A stretch of 64,000 bases of DNA, from contig JBGTKC010000133.1 in the NCBI GenBank assembly GCA_041744755.1, forward strand, positions 1 through 64,000, given 5' to 3'. Shown in pieces: positions 24,442-31,058 of this stretch. A program made the translations under genes and the position numbers. Below the pieces are notes generated by a model that was not told the origin of the DNA, ran no database searches, and was given only the letters and a program-made list of their open reading frames with translations. Position 1 is the first letter of the stretch. Each line of letters opens with the position of its first letter. The stretch is from CALDTK01 sp041744755. GTDB taxonomy: Bacteria; Bacteroidota; Bacteroidia; Chitinophagales; Saprospiraceae.

Positions 24442-25431
24442 TCAATCATTGTAATCTTCGTGGTAGTGGACCTGGTCCCGCTCGGCGCCTTCCTTGTCGG
24501 GCAGTAGGCTCACGCGTTTGGCGATGTTCTCGCCGCGGTCGTTCTTGGCGATCACGAAGCGCACGGGGTCGCCGATGCGCAAAGCCTTGAAGTCAAGCCC
24601 CTCCACGTCCCCGTGGTAGAAGAACAGATTGTTATCGGGCCAGGCGATGAATCCGAATCCGTTCTTGAGGCTCATCACCGCCGAGTCGTGCGGCTCCTCT
24701 TCCTCCATGTACTCGGTGGGTTCGGCCGTCTGGCGATCGGAGTCGTACTCGCGCTGCTCCTCGCGGCGGGTGTCATTGCTGATGAATAGGTCCTCGACGA
24801 GGCGCTCCTCGTCCTCGAGCGGCTCCTCGATGATGGCGACCATGTCGATTGGGTAGGTGCAGTACTGCAGGAGGTCCTGCGAGGTCCGCGTCACCGACAT
24901 GCGGCCGTCGGGCTCCTCGAACTCGAAGTTCCAGCTCAGCACCATCGTCCGCACCCCGAGGGTGGGTAGCTTGCGGACCAGCGGCACGTAGTCCCCGTCG
25001 GAGGCGACGAGGACGAGGACGTCGACCTGCCCGAGGGCCGCCAGGGCCATAGCCTCGACGGCGAACAGGACATCGATGCCTTTCTCCTCGTACTTGCCGT
25101 GGTTGTTGCGCACCGGGAGGTGTAGACTCTGAACGTACTCCGACATGAGGATGTCGCCGAAGACTCGGTCGTAGTACAGGCGGTTGTTCTTCTGGCTGGC
25201 GGTTTTTGCCGAAAGGCGACCGCGGAAGTACTTCGCCTCTACGATGCTGCTGTGGTGCGGCTGAGAGTTCTCCTCCTCGGCCACCTTCGCTCGGATGAAT
25301 TCGTGCAGTCCGGAGAGGCTCAGGCGGCTCTTGCGCTCGTGGTTGTAGTTGTAATAGTTGCTAACGTGCAGAAAGTAATTTCCGTCGTAAAAGACGCCTA
25401 TACGGGTAAGTTTGCTGTTAGGGGCGGGCAT
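24442..25431 (-). CDS. NYN-domain ribonuclease-like protein fused to a cold-shock domain
   Basis: A 329-residue cytoplasmic protein. Residues about 10-185 are a NYN (LabA/PIN-like) domain with the acidic metal-binding residues in GVFYDGNYF, KGIDVLFAVEAMA and VLVLVASDGDYVPLVRKL. After a Glu-rich linker (about 210-255), residues about 258-320 form a cold-shock/OB domain: SLKNGFGFIAWPDNNLFFYHGDVEGLDFKALRIGDPVRFVI. The combination suggests an RNA-binding ribonuclease. The target is unknown. It begins at MPAPNSKLTRIGVFYDG; further upstream sequence looks non-coding. A mini-hairpin is read as LSAKTA. Confidence 0.85.
   Translation of the reverse strand: MPAPNSKLTRIGVFYDGNYFLHVSNYYNYNHERKSRLSLSGLHEFIRAKVAEEENSQPHHSSIVEAKYFRGRLSAKTASQKNNRLYYDRVFGDILMSEYVQSLHLPVRNNHGKYEEKGIDVLFAVEAMALAALGQVDVLVLVASDGDYVPLVRKLPTLGVRTMVLSWNFEFEEPDGRMSVTRTSQDLLQYCTYPIDMVAIIEEPLEDEERLVEDLFISNDTRREEQREYDSDRQTAEPTEYMEEEEPHDSAVMSLKNGFGFIAWPDNNLFFYHGDVEGLDFKALRIGDPVRFVIAKNDRGENIAKRVSLLPDKEGAERDQVHYHEDYND
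25202..25217 (+). repeat. GNAA mini-hairpin motif, copy 19
   Basis: GTTTTT, stem GCC/GGC, loop GAAA. Inside the NYN gene, antisense, read as LSAKTA. Confidence 0.87.
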
Positions 25432-25570
25432 GCGAGATGAGGTAAGCGACGGCAAATGGGCCACCGAGATTGTAGCTAAATAATTAGTCGTCGGCTAGGC
25501 GACTAAACCGCCGCAAGATGCAACAATTAAGTCTACGTAGTCAATGACGGCGCGCGGGGCCAGCAATGGC

Positions 25571-27229
25571 CTATTCCATCTGCGTGGCTCCGCTGAATAT
25601 ACGATCCCACCGGATGCCGTCGCCGAGGTTGGCGTTCTTGGTAGAGAACCAAATAAAAAGTGGCTTGCCGACGATGTGGTCGTGCGGGATGAAGCCCCAG
25701 TACCGGCTGTCCTCGGACATGTGCCGGTTGTCGCCCATGCCCCAGTAGTAATCCTGCTCGAAGGTATAGGTCTTGGCGGGCTGGCCGTCGATCTGGATCC
25801 CGCTTGCGGTGACCTCGAGGCGGTGGCCTTCGTACACCTGGATGATGCGGCGGTACAGCGAGATATTCCGCGGGCCAATTTCTACGGTGGCGCCCGCCTG
25901 CGGGATGTAGAGCGGGCCGTAGTTATCGCGTGTCCAGCCTTGGAAGTTGGTCGGGTCATTCGGGAACAGGCCAAAGTTCTGCATCCCGGTGGTATCCCTG
26001 GCGGCAACGATCTTCTTGACCTGGATCTCCGGGCTGAGCGACTGCAGCTTTTCGATCTGGTCGGCGCTGAGCACCATCTGGAGCTCGGGACTACTCAGGT
26101 CGGCCGTAGAACCCGTGAGGCTCCCGAGGTCCTCGGTCGAGATGCCCCAGTCGGCCAGCTGCGCGAGATCGAGCCGCAGGCCGGGCGGCTTGCTGACGCG
26201 GTAGCTGAACTGGATGTGCTCCGGGTCCACGGACCGCCGGCCGTTGATGTATAGGTCGGCGTCGCGGATCTCGATGGTGTCGCCCGGGACGGCCACGGCG
26301 CGCTTGACGTAGTGGTCTTTCTTGTCGACGGGACGCGTCACGAGCTTGGCCAAACCCCGCGTGAAGTAAGGCTGGTGCTGGGGGTAGATGCGGCCGAGCC
26401 GCACGTCCTCAGCCGACCACGTACGCCCCGGGAGGATGTAGACAGAGTCCCCGAGCGGGTAGTTGAACACGATCGGGTCGTTGCGGTCGATGGACTCGAG
26501 GGCCGGGAGGCGGTGCATGTCGAGTTTCGGCCACTTGAGGTAGCTCTCGCCGGCGTCGAAGGGGAGGCGGTTGTGTAGCAACGGGATCATCGCGATGGTC
26601 TGTGGCGTGCGGATCCCGTAGTGGGCCTTGGATACGAGCAGGTAGTCGCCCACGAGCAGGCTTCCCTCCATGGAGCTCGTGGGTATCACGAACATCTCGA
26701 AGATAAACAGGCGGATGAGGGCCGCCGCCGACACGGCAAACACGATCGCCTCGACCCACTCCCGGCTGCCTCCTTTCTGATATGGATTCTCGGCGGTGAG
26801 GCGGTTGAACTTCTGCTGCTCCCCGCGACGGCGGGCCTCGTTGATCTGGTGGACGTAGGTCGCCTCCGCAGTGAGGACCGGCCCTTCGTAATCGGCGTCG
26901 TCGGGGCGGCCGAGCCAGATGAAGTACAGCGGCGACAGAACCACCGCCAGCGCGGCGTCGAGCAGGGAGTAGCGCCCGAACGACCGCGCGAGGTCAACGC
27001 ACAGCGCCGCGTATATAAATACGTTGACGATCGGGAGGAGGAGCAGCAGCGCGTAGGTCGGCTTGCGGCCCACGAGCTGGGCCCAGATGCCGAAGTTCTT
27101 CCCGGGGATCCAGCCGTCCTTGCTGCTTACCGCCACCGGGGTTGCCTTGAGGGCCGCTTTCGCGAAAACCAGCGACAGCCCGTAGCACAACACGAGGTAG
27201 CTCACGAGAAAGAACAGTAACACACCCAT
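25571..27229 (-). CDS. lepB: Signal peptidase I, extended Bacteroidota form
   Basis: Cleaves signal peptides of Sec substrates on the periplasmic side. The 552 residues are long for the family. Three hydrophobic segments precede the catalytic domain (about residues 1-27, 60-80 and 90-113), then VVIPTSSMEGSLLVGDYLLVSK-type box B with catalytic Ser (here FVIPTSSMEGSLL), box D KRAVAVPGDTIEI with the general-base Lys, and box E GMGDNRHMSEDSRYWG. An insert of more than 100 residues separates boxes D and E, as seen in other Bacteroidota LepB. The start MGVLLFFLVSYL is chosen over a start five codons upstream. Confidence 0.95.
   Translation of the reverse strand: MGVLLFFLVSYLVLCYGLSLVFAKAALKATPVAVSSKDGWIPGKNFGIWAQLVGRKPTYALLLLLPIVNVFIYAALCVDLARSFGRYSLLDAALAVVLSPLYFIWLGRPDDADYEGPVLTAEATYVHQINEARRRGEQQKFNRLTAENPYQKGGSREWVEAIVFAVSAAALIRLFIFEMFVIPTSSMEGSLLVGDYLLVSKAHYGIRTPQTIAMIPLLHNRLPFDAGESYLKWPKLDMHRLPALESIDRNDPIVFNYPLGDSVYILPGRTWSAEDVRLGRIYPQHQPYFTRGLAKLVTRPVDKKDHYVKRAVAVPGDTIEIRDADLYINGRRSVDPEHIQFSYRVSKPPGLRLDLAQLADWGISTEDLGSLTGSTADLSSPELQMVLSADQIEKLQSLSPEIQVKKIVAARDTTGMQNFGLFPNDPTNFQGWTRDNYGPLYIPQAGATVEIGPRNISLYRRIIQVYEGHRLEVTASGIQIDGQPAKTYTFEQDYYWGMGDNRHMSEDSRYWGFIPHDHIVGKPLFIWFSTKNANLGDGIRWDRIFSGATQME
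27155..27169 (-). repeat. GNAA mini-hairpin motif, copy 20
   Basis: Stem CGC/GCG, loop GAAA, GTTTT on the minus strand. Inside lepB, sense, read as VFAKAA. Confidence 0.82.
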
Positions 27230-27254
27230 AGTCGCGTCGCACAAATTGAGCCGG

Positions 27255-27262
27255 CGAAAGTA
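27255..27262 (-). promoter_or_regulatory. Candidate -7 box for lepB
   Basis: Minus-strand TACTTTCG, one mismatch to TAnnTTTG, 25 bases upstream of the lepB ATG. No clear -33 box. Confidence 0.3.
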
Positions 27263-27326
27263 GTGGGATCGGCCACAGTTGGCCTATGGTATCGACCGGG
27301 CGCCGAACCTCGCCGACGAGCGCGAC

Positions 27327-27746
27327 TCACTTCGCCCCGTCCGCCGCCTCGCAGGCACCCACGACCGTGGCTCTCAGTGGCGCGCGAACTCCCGTGAGCC
27401 AGATCTCGATCGCCTGAACCTGCTCACCGCGACCGCGACAGCGCAGCACGACCGGCAGCGAGAGCGTGTCACCGCTCGCGATGGTCCCATCGGGCCACTC
27501 CGATACGACGCAGCCGCAGTCGGTCCTAACGTTGTCGACGCCGACGGGGCGCGACGAGCCGTTGTACACGCGGAGTTCGCCAGCGAACCTATCCGCGTGA
27601 GTCTGTGGTACAAGCGTGACCTGGTGTTCGAGCAGACGGATGTCAGTGGACGACACGCCGAGTGCGCTTTCGCGAAAACAAGCCGCGCCCACCATCGCGA
27701 ATGCTCCTGACACTAGTACGCTCCGACGGACTACCCGCCACCTCAC
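27327..27746 (-). CDS. DUF1573-like exported protein
   Basis: About 139 residues. The segment FAGELRVYNGSSRPVGVDNVRTDCGCVVSEWPDGTIASGDTLSLPVVL matches the DUF1573 beta-sandwich, where a TDCGC turn is the hallmark. A GTG at 27746 overlaps the stop of DUF2452 (GTGA) and gives a basic-hydrophobic N-terminus (RRSVLVSGAFAMVGAAC) that could be a signal or poor lipoprotein signal. Translational coupling to DUF2452 is likely. Function unknown. Confidence 0.7.
   Translation of the reverse strand: MRWRVVRRSVLVSGAFAMVGAACFRESALGVSSTDIRLLEHQVTLVPQTHADRFAGELRVYNGSSRPVGVDNVRTDCGCVVSEWPDGTIASGDTLSLPVVLRCRGRGEQVQAIEIWLTGVRAPLRATVVGACEAADGAK
27665..27679 (-). repeat. GNAA mini-hairpin motif, copy 21
   Basis: Stem CGC/GCG, loop GAAA. 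Inside the DUF1573-like gene, sense, read as CFRESA. Confidence 0.82.
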
Positions 27747-28255
27747 GCGGCTTGGGCCTCGGGCTGGCCTTCGACGTCCACCGTTTCTTCGTTGGCTTGC
27801 GCGAATTCTCCCTTGAGTTCGATCACGTCCCACGTGTGGTCGCTGAGCTTCCTGACGGTCGCAATGTACTCGTAGGGAGCGCCTTGGCGCCACTCGGCAG
27901 GGCCGACGAGGCTCAGGACACGTACCCCGTTGTTGCGTCGGTAGAGGTAACACACCTGACTAATGATGGGCTTGAAGCCCGCTTCCGCGGTGTAGATGCT
28001 CTCGCTGACGGCGATCCGGTCGTGGACCTTCTGCGCCTGCGCAATCAGAAGCTCCACCTGTTCGCGGATTTGCGTGAGCTGGGTGCCGGTCTGTTCGTAC
28101 ATGGCCGACATAGCGAGACCACGCGCTCGTCCCTGATCGATCGGCGCGATGATCGCCGAGCCTACGTGGTGGGCGTAAGGCAGGAGCCCCGGACTGTCGG
28201 TGACCTTGTCGGGGTCGATCTTGTTGAGCGACTCTTTGGGTTGGTACTCCGGCAT
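27743..28255 (-). CDS. DUF2452 family protein
   Basis: A 170-residue cytoplasmic protein. GLLPYAHHVGSAIIAPIDQGRARGLAMSAMYEQTGTQLTQIREQVELLIAQAQKV and the following YTAEAGFKPIISQVCYLYRR are the DUF2452 signature, known mainly from Bacteroidota. Function unknown. It overlaps the downstream DUF1573-like gene by four bases. Confidence 0.85.
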   Translation of the reverse strand: MPEYQPKESLNKIDPDKVTDSPGLLPYAHHVGSAIIAPIDQGRARGLAMSAMYEQTGTQLTQIREQVELLIAQAQKVHDRIAVSESIYTAEAGFKPIISQVCYLYRRNNGVRVLSLVGPAEWRQGAPYEYIATVRKLSDHTWDVIELKGEFAQANEETVDVEGQPEAQAA

Positions 28256-28283
28256 GCGGCTGAAACGAATAATGATGCCTCAG

Positions 28284-28298
28284 GTTTTGGCGAAAGCC
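28284..28298 (+). repeat. GNAA mini-hairpin motif, copy 22
   Basis: Stem GGC/GCC, loop GAAA. Intergenic, 28 bases upstream of the DUF2452 start, on the opposite strand. Confidence 0.9.
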
Positions 28299-28308
28299 GC
28301 GGCCTCGC

Positions 28309-28323
28309 GACCTGCGTCAAAAC
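28309..28323 (-). repeat. Looser mini-hairpin variant (loop GCAG)
   Basis: GTTTT, stem GAC/GTC, loop GCAG, on the minus strand, 10 bases from copy 22 and in opposite orientation. Confidence 0.45.
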
Positions 28324-28327
28324 GGGA

Positions 28328-28357
28328 AAGCCCCACGGTACTGCTACCGAGGGGCTT
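28328..28357 (-). terminator. Intrinsic terminator after the coiled-coil gene
   Basis: AAGCCCC / GGGGCTT stem with an inner GGTA/TACC pairing, 27 bases past the stop; on the minus strand it is followed by TTCCCGTTTT. Confidence 0.75.
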
Positions 28358-28384
28358 CTCCGACGCTCCAGAAGCGACTCCCGA

Positions 28385-29371
28385 CTACTTCAGCGTGAAC
28401 TTGCCTTCGCCGGCGAGGTAGTTCTTGTTGTAGACCTGTACGCCGTACTCACCCTTGGCGAGGGTGGCGGGCGCGTCCCAGGTCACGCAGACCTCACCGA
28501 CGTCGTTGTTGTACTGGTGGTCGACGGCCTTCGTGTAGCGCACCTGCTCCTTGGTGAGGGCATTGACGAGCACCCCGGAGCCCATCTCCTCGATGGCGAG
28601 AGTCTCGCCGAGGGGATTGATGACGCGCACGAAGAACTCCTCGGTGCCGGGCTGGACGATCTGGTTGCCGGTGGTCTCGAAGCAGATGTTGAGCAAGTCG
28701 ACATTCTTGGCGTACTTCTTCCGGACGGTCTTGCCGCTATCCTTCATGCGGAGGCCGGTGGAGGTGATGTTGTTGACCTTGACGGAGCTGGCCATCGTGA
28801 CCTTCTCGGTGAGGACCTGGCGCTCGCCAATGAGGGACTCCTTCTCGCTCATGAGGGCGGCGCGGGCCGTCGAGAGCTCCGAGTTGGCGGCGTTCACGTC
28901 GGCGACGGTGCGCTGCAGGCCTTGGTTCTCGTTGGAGAGATTGGTGTTCTGCTCGGTGAGTAGGCCGTTGGCTTCCTTGAGTTCGTTGATCTCCGTGACG
29001 TAGCGCGCGGTGTTTGCCTTGAGGCCAGCGATTTCCTTACGGGCGGCGTCGAGGTTGCGCTTGTCCTTCATGAGGGCGTCGATGCGGGTCTTCGACGCGA
29101 TGATCTCGGCCTTCTGGCTGTCGATCAGGGCGTTGAGTTCGGCGTTGGACCCACGCATGCTCTCGAGCTCGTTGAGGGACTCGTAGTACTGTGTGTTGAG
29201 TTGGAGCTTCAGCTGCTCGGTCTCGTCGAGCTTCTCGGCGACGGTCGTGTAGCTGGTTTGGATATCCGACTTCGACTTCCACATGTAACCCAATGCCCCG
29301 AGGAGCGCCACGATGGCGACGATGAGGATGGGGATGATGGGGGAGGTCTTGTCATTCTTGATCTCAGACAT
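28385..29371 (-). CDS. Single-pass membrane coiled-coil protein
   Basis: A 328-residue protein with one transmembrane helix (about residues 12-31, PIIPILIVAIVALLGALGYMW), a long coiled coil (about 38-190) and a C-terminal beta-rich domain with VRKKYAKNVDLLNICFETTGNQIVQPGTEEFFVRVINPLGE. Similar proteins occur in Bacteroidota without known function; the topology (anchor, rod, globular head) suits an envelope or cytoskeletal scaffold, which is inference. It has its own terminator. Confidence 0.7.
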   Translation of the reverse strand: MSEIKNDKTSPIIPILIVAIVALLGALGYMWKSKSDIQTSYTTVAEKLDETEQLKLQLNTQYYESLNELESMRGSNAELNALIDSQKAEIIASKTRIDALMKDKRNLDAARKEIAGLKANTARYVTEINELKEANGLLTEQNTNLSNENQGLQRTVADVNAANSELSTARAALMSEKESLIGERQVLTEKVTMASSVKVNNITSTGLRMKDSGKTVRKKYAKNVDLLNICFETTGNQIVQPGTEEFFVRVINPLGETLAIEEMGSGVLVNALTKEQVRYTKAVDHQYNNDVGEVCVTWDAPATLAKGEYGVQVYNKNYLAGEGKFTLK

Positions 29372-29632
29372 GGTGTTGTGTTTTGGTCGATGACGAATTG
29401 GCAACGGGAGCTCGAACGAAATTTAGTGCCCCGAAGTATGGAAAGTATCTCCCAGCCGACATTCCGGCCAGGGGGCGCTCCCGGGGATTCCGTAGCGGCT
29501 GCAAGGTAAACGTGATTGCCGTGGACTTGTGACGACGCGGCCGGTACTGCTTATCCGTTAGTTATGAACCGACCCCGTGGAGAACCGCCCCCGCGCGCTG
29601 GACTCGCCCGAGCGATCGCATCTTCGCGGCTC

Positions 29633-30370
29633 ATGTACGACACGCTCGACCTCACCTCCGTGCTCTTCCTCGACATCGAATGCGTCTCCGGGGAGGCTAC
29701 GCTCGAAGACGTGGATTCAACGCTCGCCGAGCTTTGGCGCGAGAAGGCCCCACGGATCATGCACGTGGACGAACTCGCCGAGGACGAGGCCGCCGAGGCC
29801 TACGTCGGGAGGGCCGCCATCTACGCGGAGTTCGGCAAGATCGTGTGCATCAGCGTCGGCTTCCTCACCGGCGCCGGCGGAGACCAGCGCCTCCGCATCA
29901 AGAGCTACGCCGATCCCGACGAGCGGCTACTCCTCGATGAGTTCGCCGAGCTCCTCGGTAAATCCAAGACCTTCCGCAACCTCTGCGGCCACAACATCCG
30001 CGAGTTCGACATCCCGTACATCGGGCGCCGCATGCTCATCAACGGGATGGCCCTGCCGCCGCTGATCGACCTGCGCGGGAAGAAGCCCTGGGAAGTCAAG
30101 CACCTCCTGGACACCATGGAGATGTGGAGCTTCGGCGACCGGAAGAGCTACACGAGCCTCAAGCTCCTGGCGGCCCTCTTCGGGGTCCCGAGCCCGAAGG
30201 GCGACATCACCGGCGCCGACGTAGGCCGCGTGTTCTGGGAGGACAACGACCTGGAGCGGATCGCCGTCTACTGCGAGAAGGATGTCGTCGCGACGGCCAA
30301 CGTGTTCCTGGCGCTCATTTTGCGCCCGCAGATCCCCGAGGAGCGCGTCGTTGTCGTAGACCGCGAATAA
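29633..30370 (+). CDS. Predicted 3'-5' exonuclease (PolB-like DEDD)
   Basis: A 245-residue DEDD-superfamily exonuclease of the type annotated as related to the PolB proofreading domain. Exo I VLFLDIECVSG carries the D-x-E pair (residues about 12-14), Exo II NLCGHNIREFDIPYIGRR the second Asp, and Exo III YCEKDVVATANVF the last Asp with its Tyr, i.e. DEDDy. ATG 29633 (MYDTLDLTSVLFLDIE) is chosen; upstream sequence in frame is Pro/Arg-rich and non-homologous. It is followed by rpe after 10 bp and likely co-transcribed. Confidence 0.85.
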   Translation: MYDTLDLTSVLFLDIECVSGEATLEDVDSTLAELWREKAPRIMHVDELAEDEAAEAYVGRAAIYAEFGKIVCISVGFLTGAGGDQRLRIKSYADPDERLLLDEFAELLGKSKTFRNLCGHNIREFDIPYIGRRMLINGMALPPLIDLRGKKPWEVKHLLDTMEMWSFGDRKSYTSLKLLAALFGVPSPKGDITGADVGRVFWEDNDLERIAVYCEKDVVATANVFLALILRPQIPEERVVVVDRE

Positions 30371-30380
30371 CCGTACCCCC

Positions 30381-31058
30381 ATGCCCGACCACTTAGTAGC
30401 CCCATCCTTACTCGCCGCCGACCTCGGGCGCCTCGACCTCGCCTGTGCCATGGTGGAGGCCTCGGACGCTGATTGGCTCCACTACGACGTCATGGACGGG
30501 CAGTTCGTCCCAAACATCTCGCTCGGCCTGCCGACGCTGAAATACGCCCGCGCGCTTATCGCGAAGCCCATCGACGTGCACCTCATGATCGAGCGCCCCG
30601 AGCGCCACATCGATGCCTTCCGCGAGGCGGGCGCCGACCACATCACTGTCCACTACGAGGCCTGCCCCAACCTCCACAGCACCATCCAGCAGATCAGGGC
30701 CACCGGAGCGCTAGCCGGCGTGGCCGTCAATCCAGCTACCGACGTACGCTTACTCGATGACGTCCTCGAGGAGGTCGACATTGTCCTGGTGATGAGCGTC
30801 AACCCGGGCTTCGGGGGACAGAAGTTCATCTACCGGACGCTGCACAAACTCCAGGTGCTGCGGGAGCGCCTCTCTACGCGTAACCTCCCGGTGCGCGTGG
30901 TCGTAGACGGGGGCGTCGGCCTGCAGAACGCACAGTCGGTCCTGCAGGCCGGCGGCGACGTGATCGTGGCCGGGAGCGCGGTCTTCGGGGCGACCGACCC
31001 GGCGGAGGTGGTACGCCAACTCAAGGACGTCGGGCACCAAGTGAGCCAGTGGGTATGA
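30381..31058 (+). CDS. rpe: Ribulose-phosphate 3-epimerase
   Basis: Interconverts ribulose 5-phosphate and xylulose 5-phosphate in the pentose phosphate pathway. The 225 residues are standard length. Seen: APSLLAADLGRL, HYDVMDGQFVPNISLG with the metal-binding His and catalytic Asp, DVHLMIERPERHI, MSVNPGFGGQKFI phosphate and metal loop, VVDGGVG, and AGSAVFG. TIM-barrel enzyme, cytoplasmic. It overlaps the TonB receptor start through ATGA. Confidence 0.97.
   Translation: MPDHLVAPSLLAADLGRLDLACAMVEASDADWLHYDVMDGQFVPNISLGLPTLKYARALIAKPIDVHLMIERPERHIDAFREAGADHITVHYEACPNLHSTIQQIRATGALAGVAVNPATDVRLLDDVLEEVDIVLVMSVNPGFGGQKFIYRTLHKLQVLRERLSTRNLPVRVVVDGGVGLQNAQSVLQAGGDVIVAGSAVFGATDPAEVVRQLKDVGHQVSQWV

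Noticed and set aside
27662..28963. Plus-strand open frame of over 400 codons opposite DUF2452 and the coiled-coil gene
   Set aside because: Antisense shadow of GC-rich genes; leucine/valine/glycine-rich with no domain.
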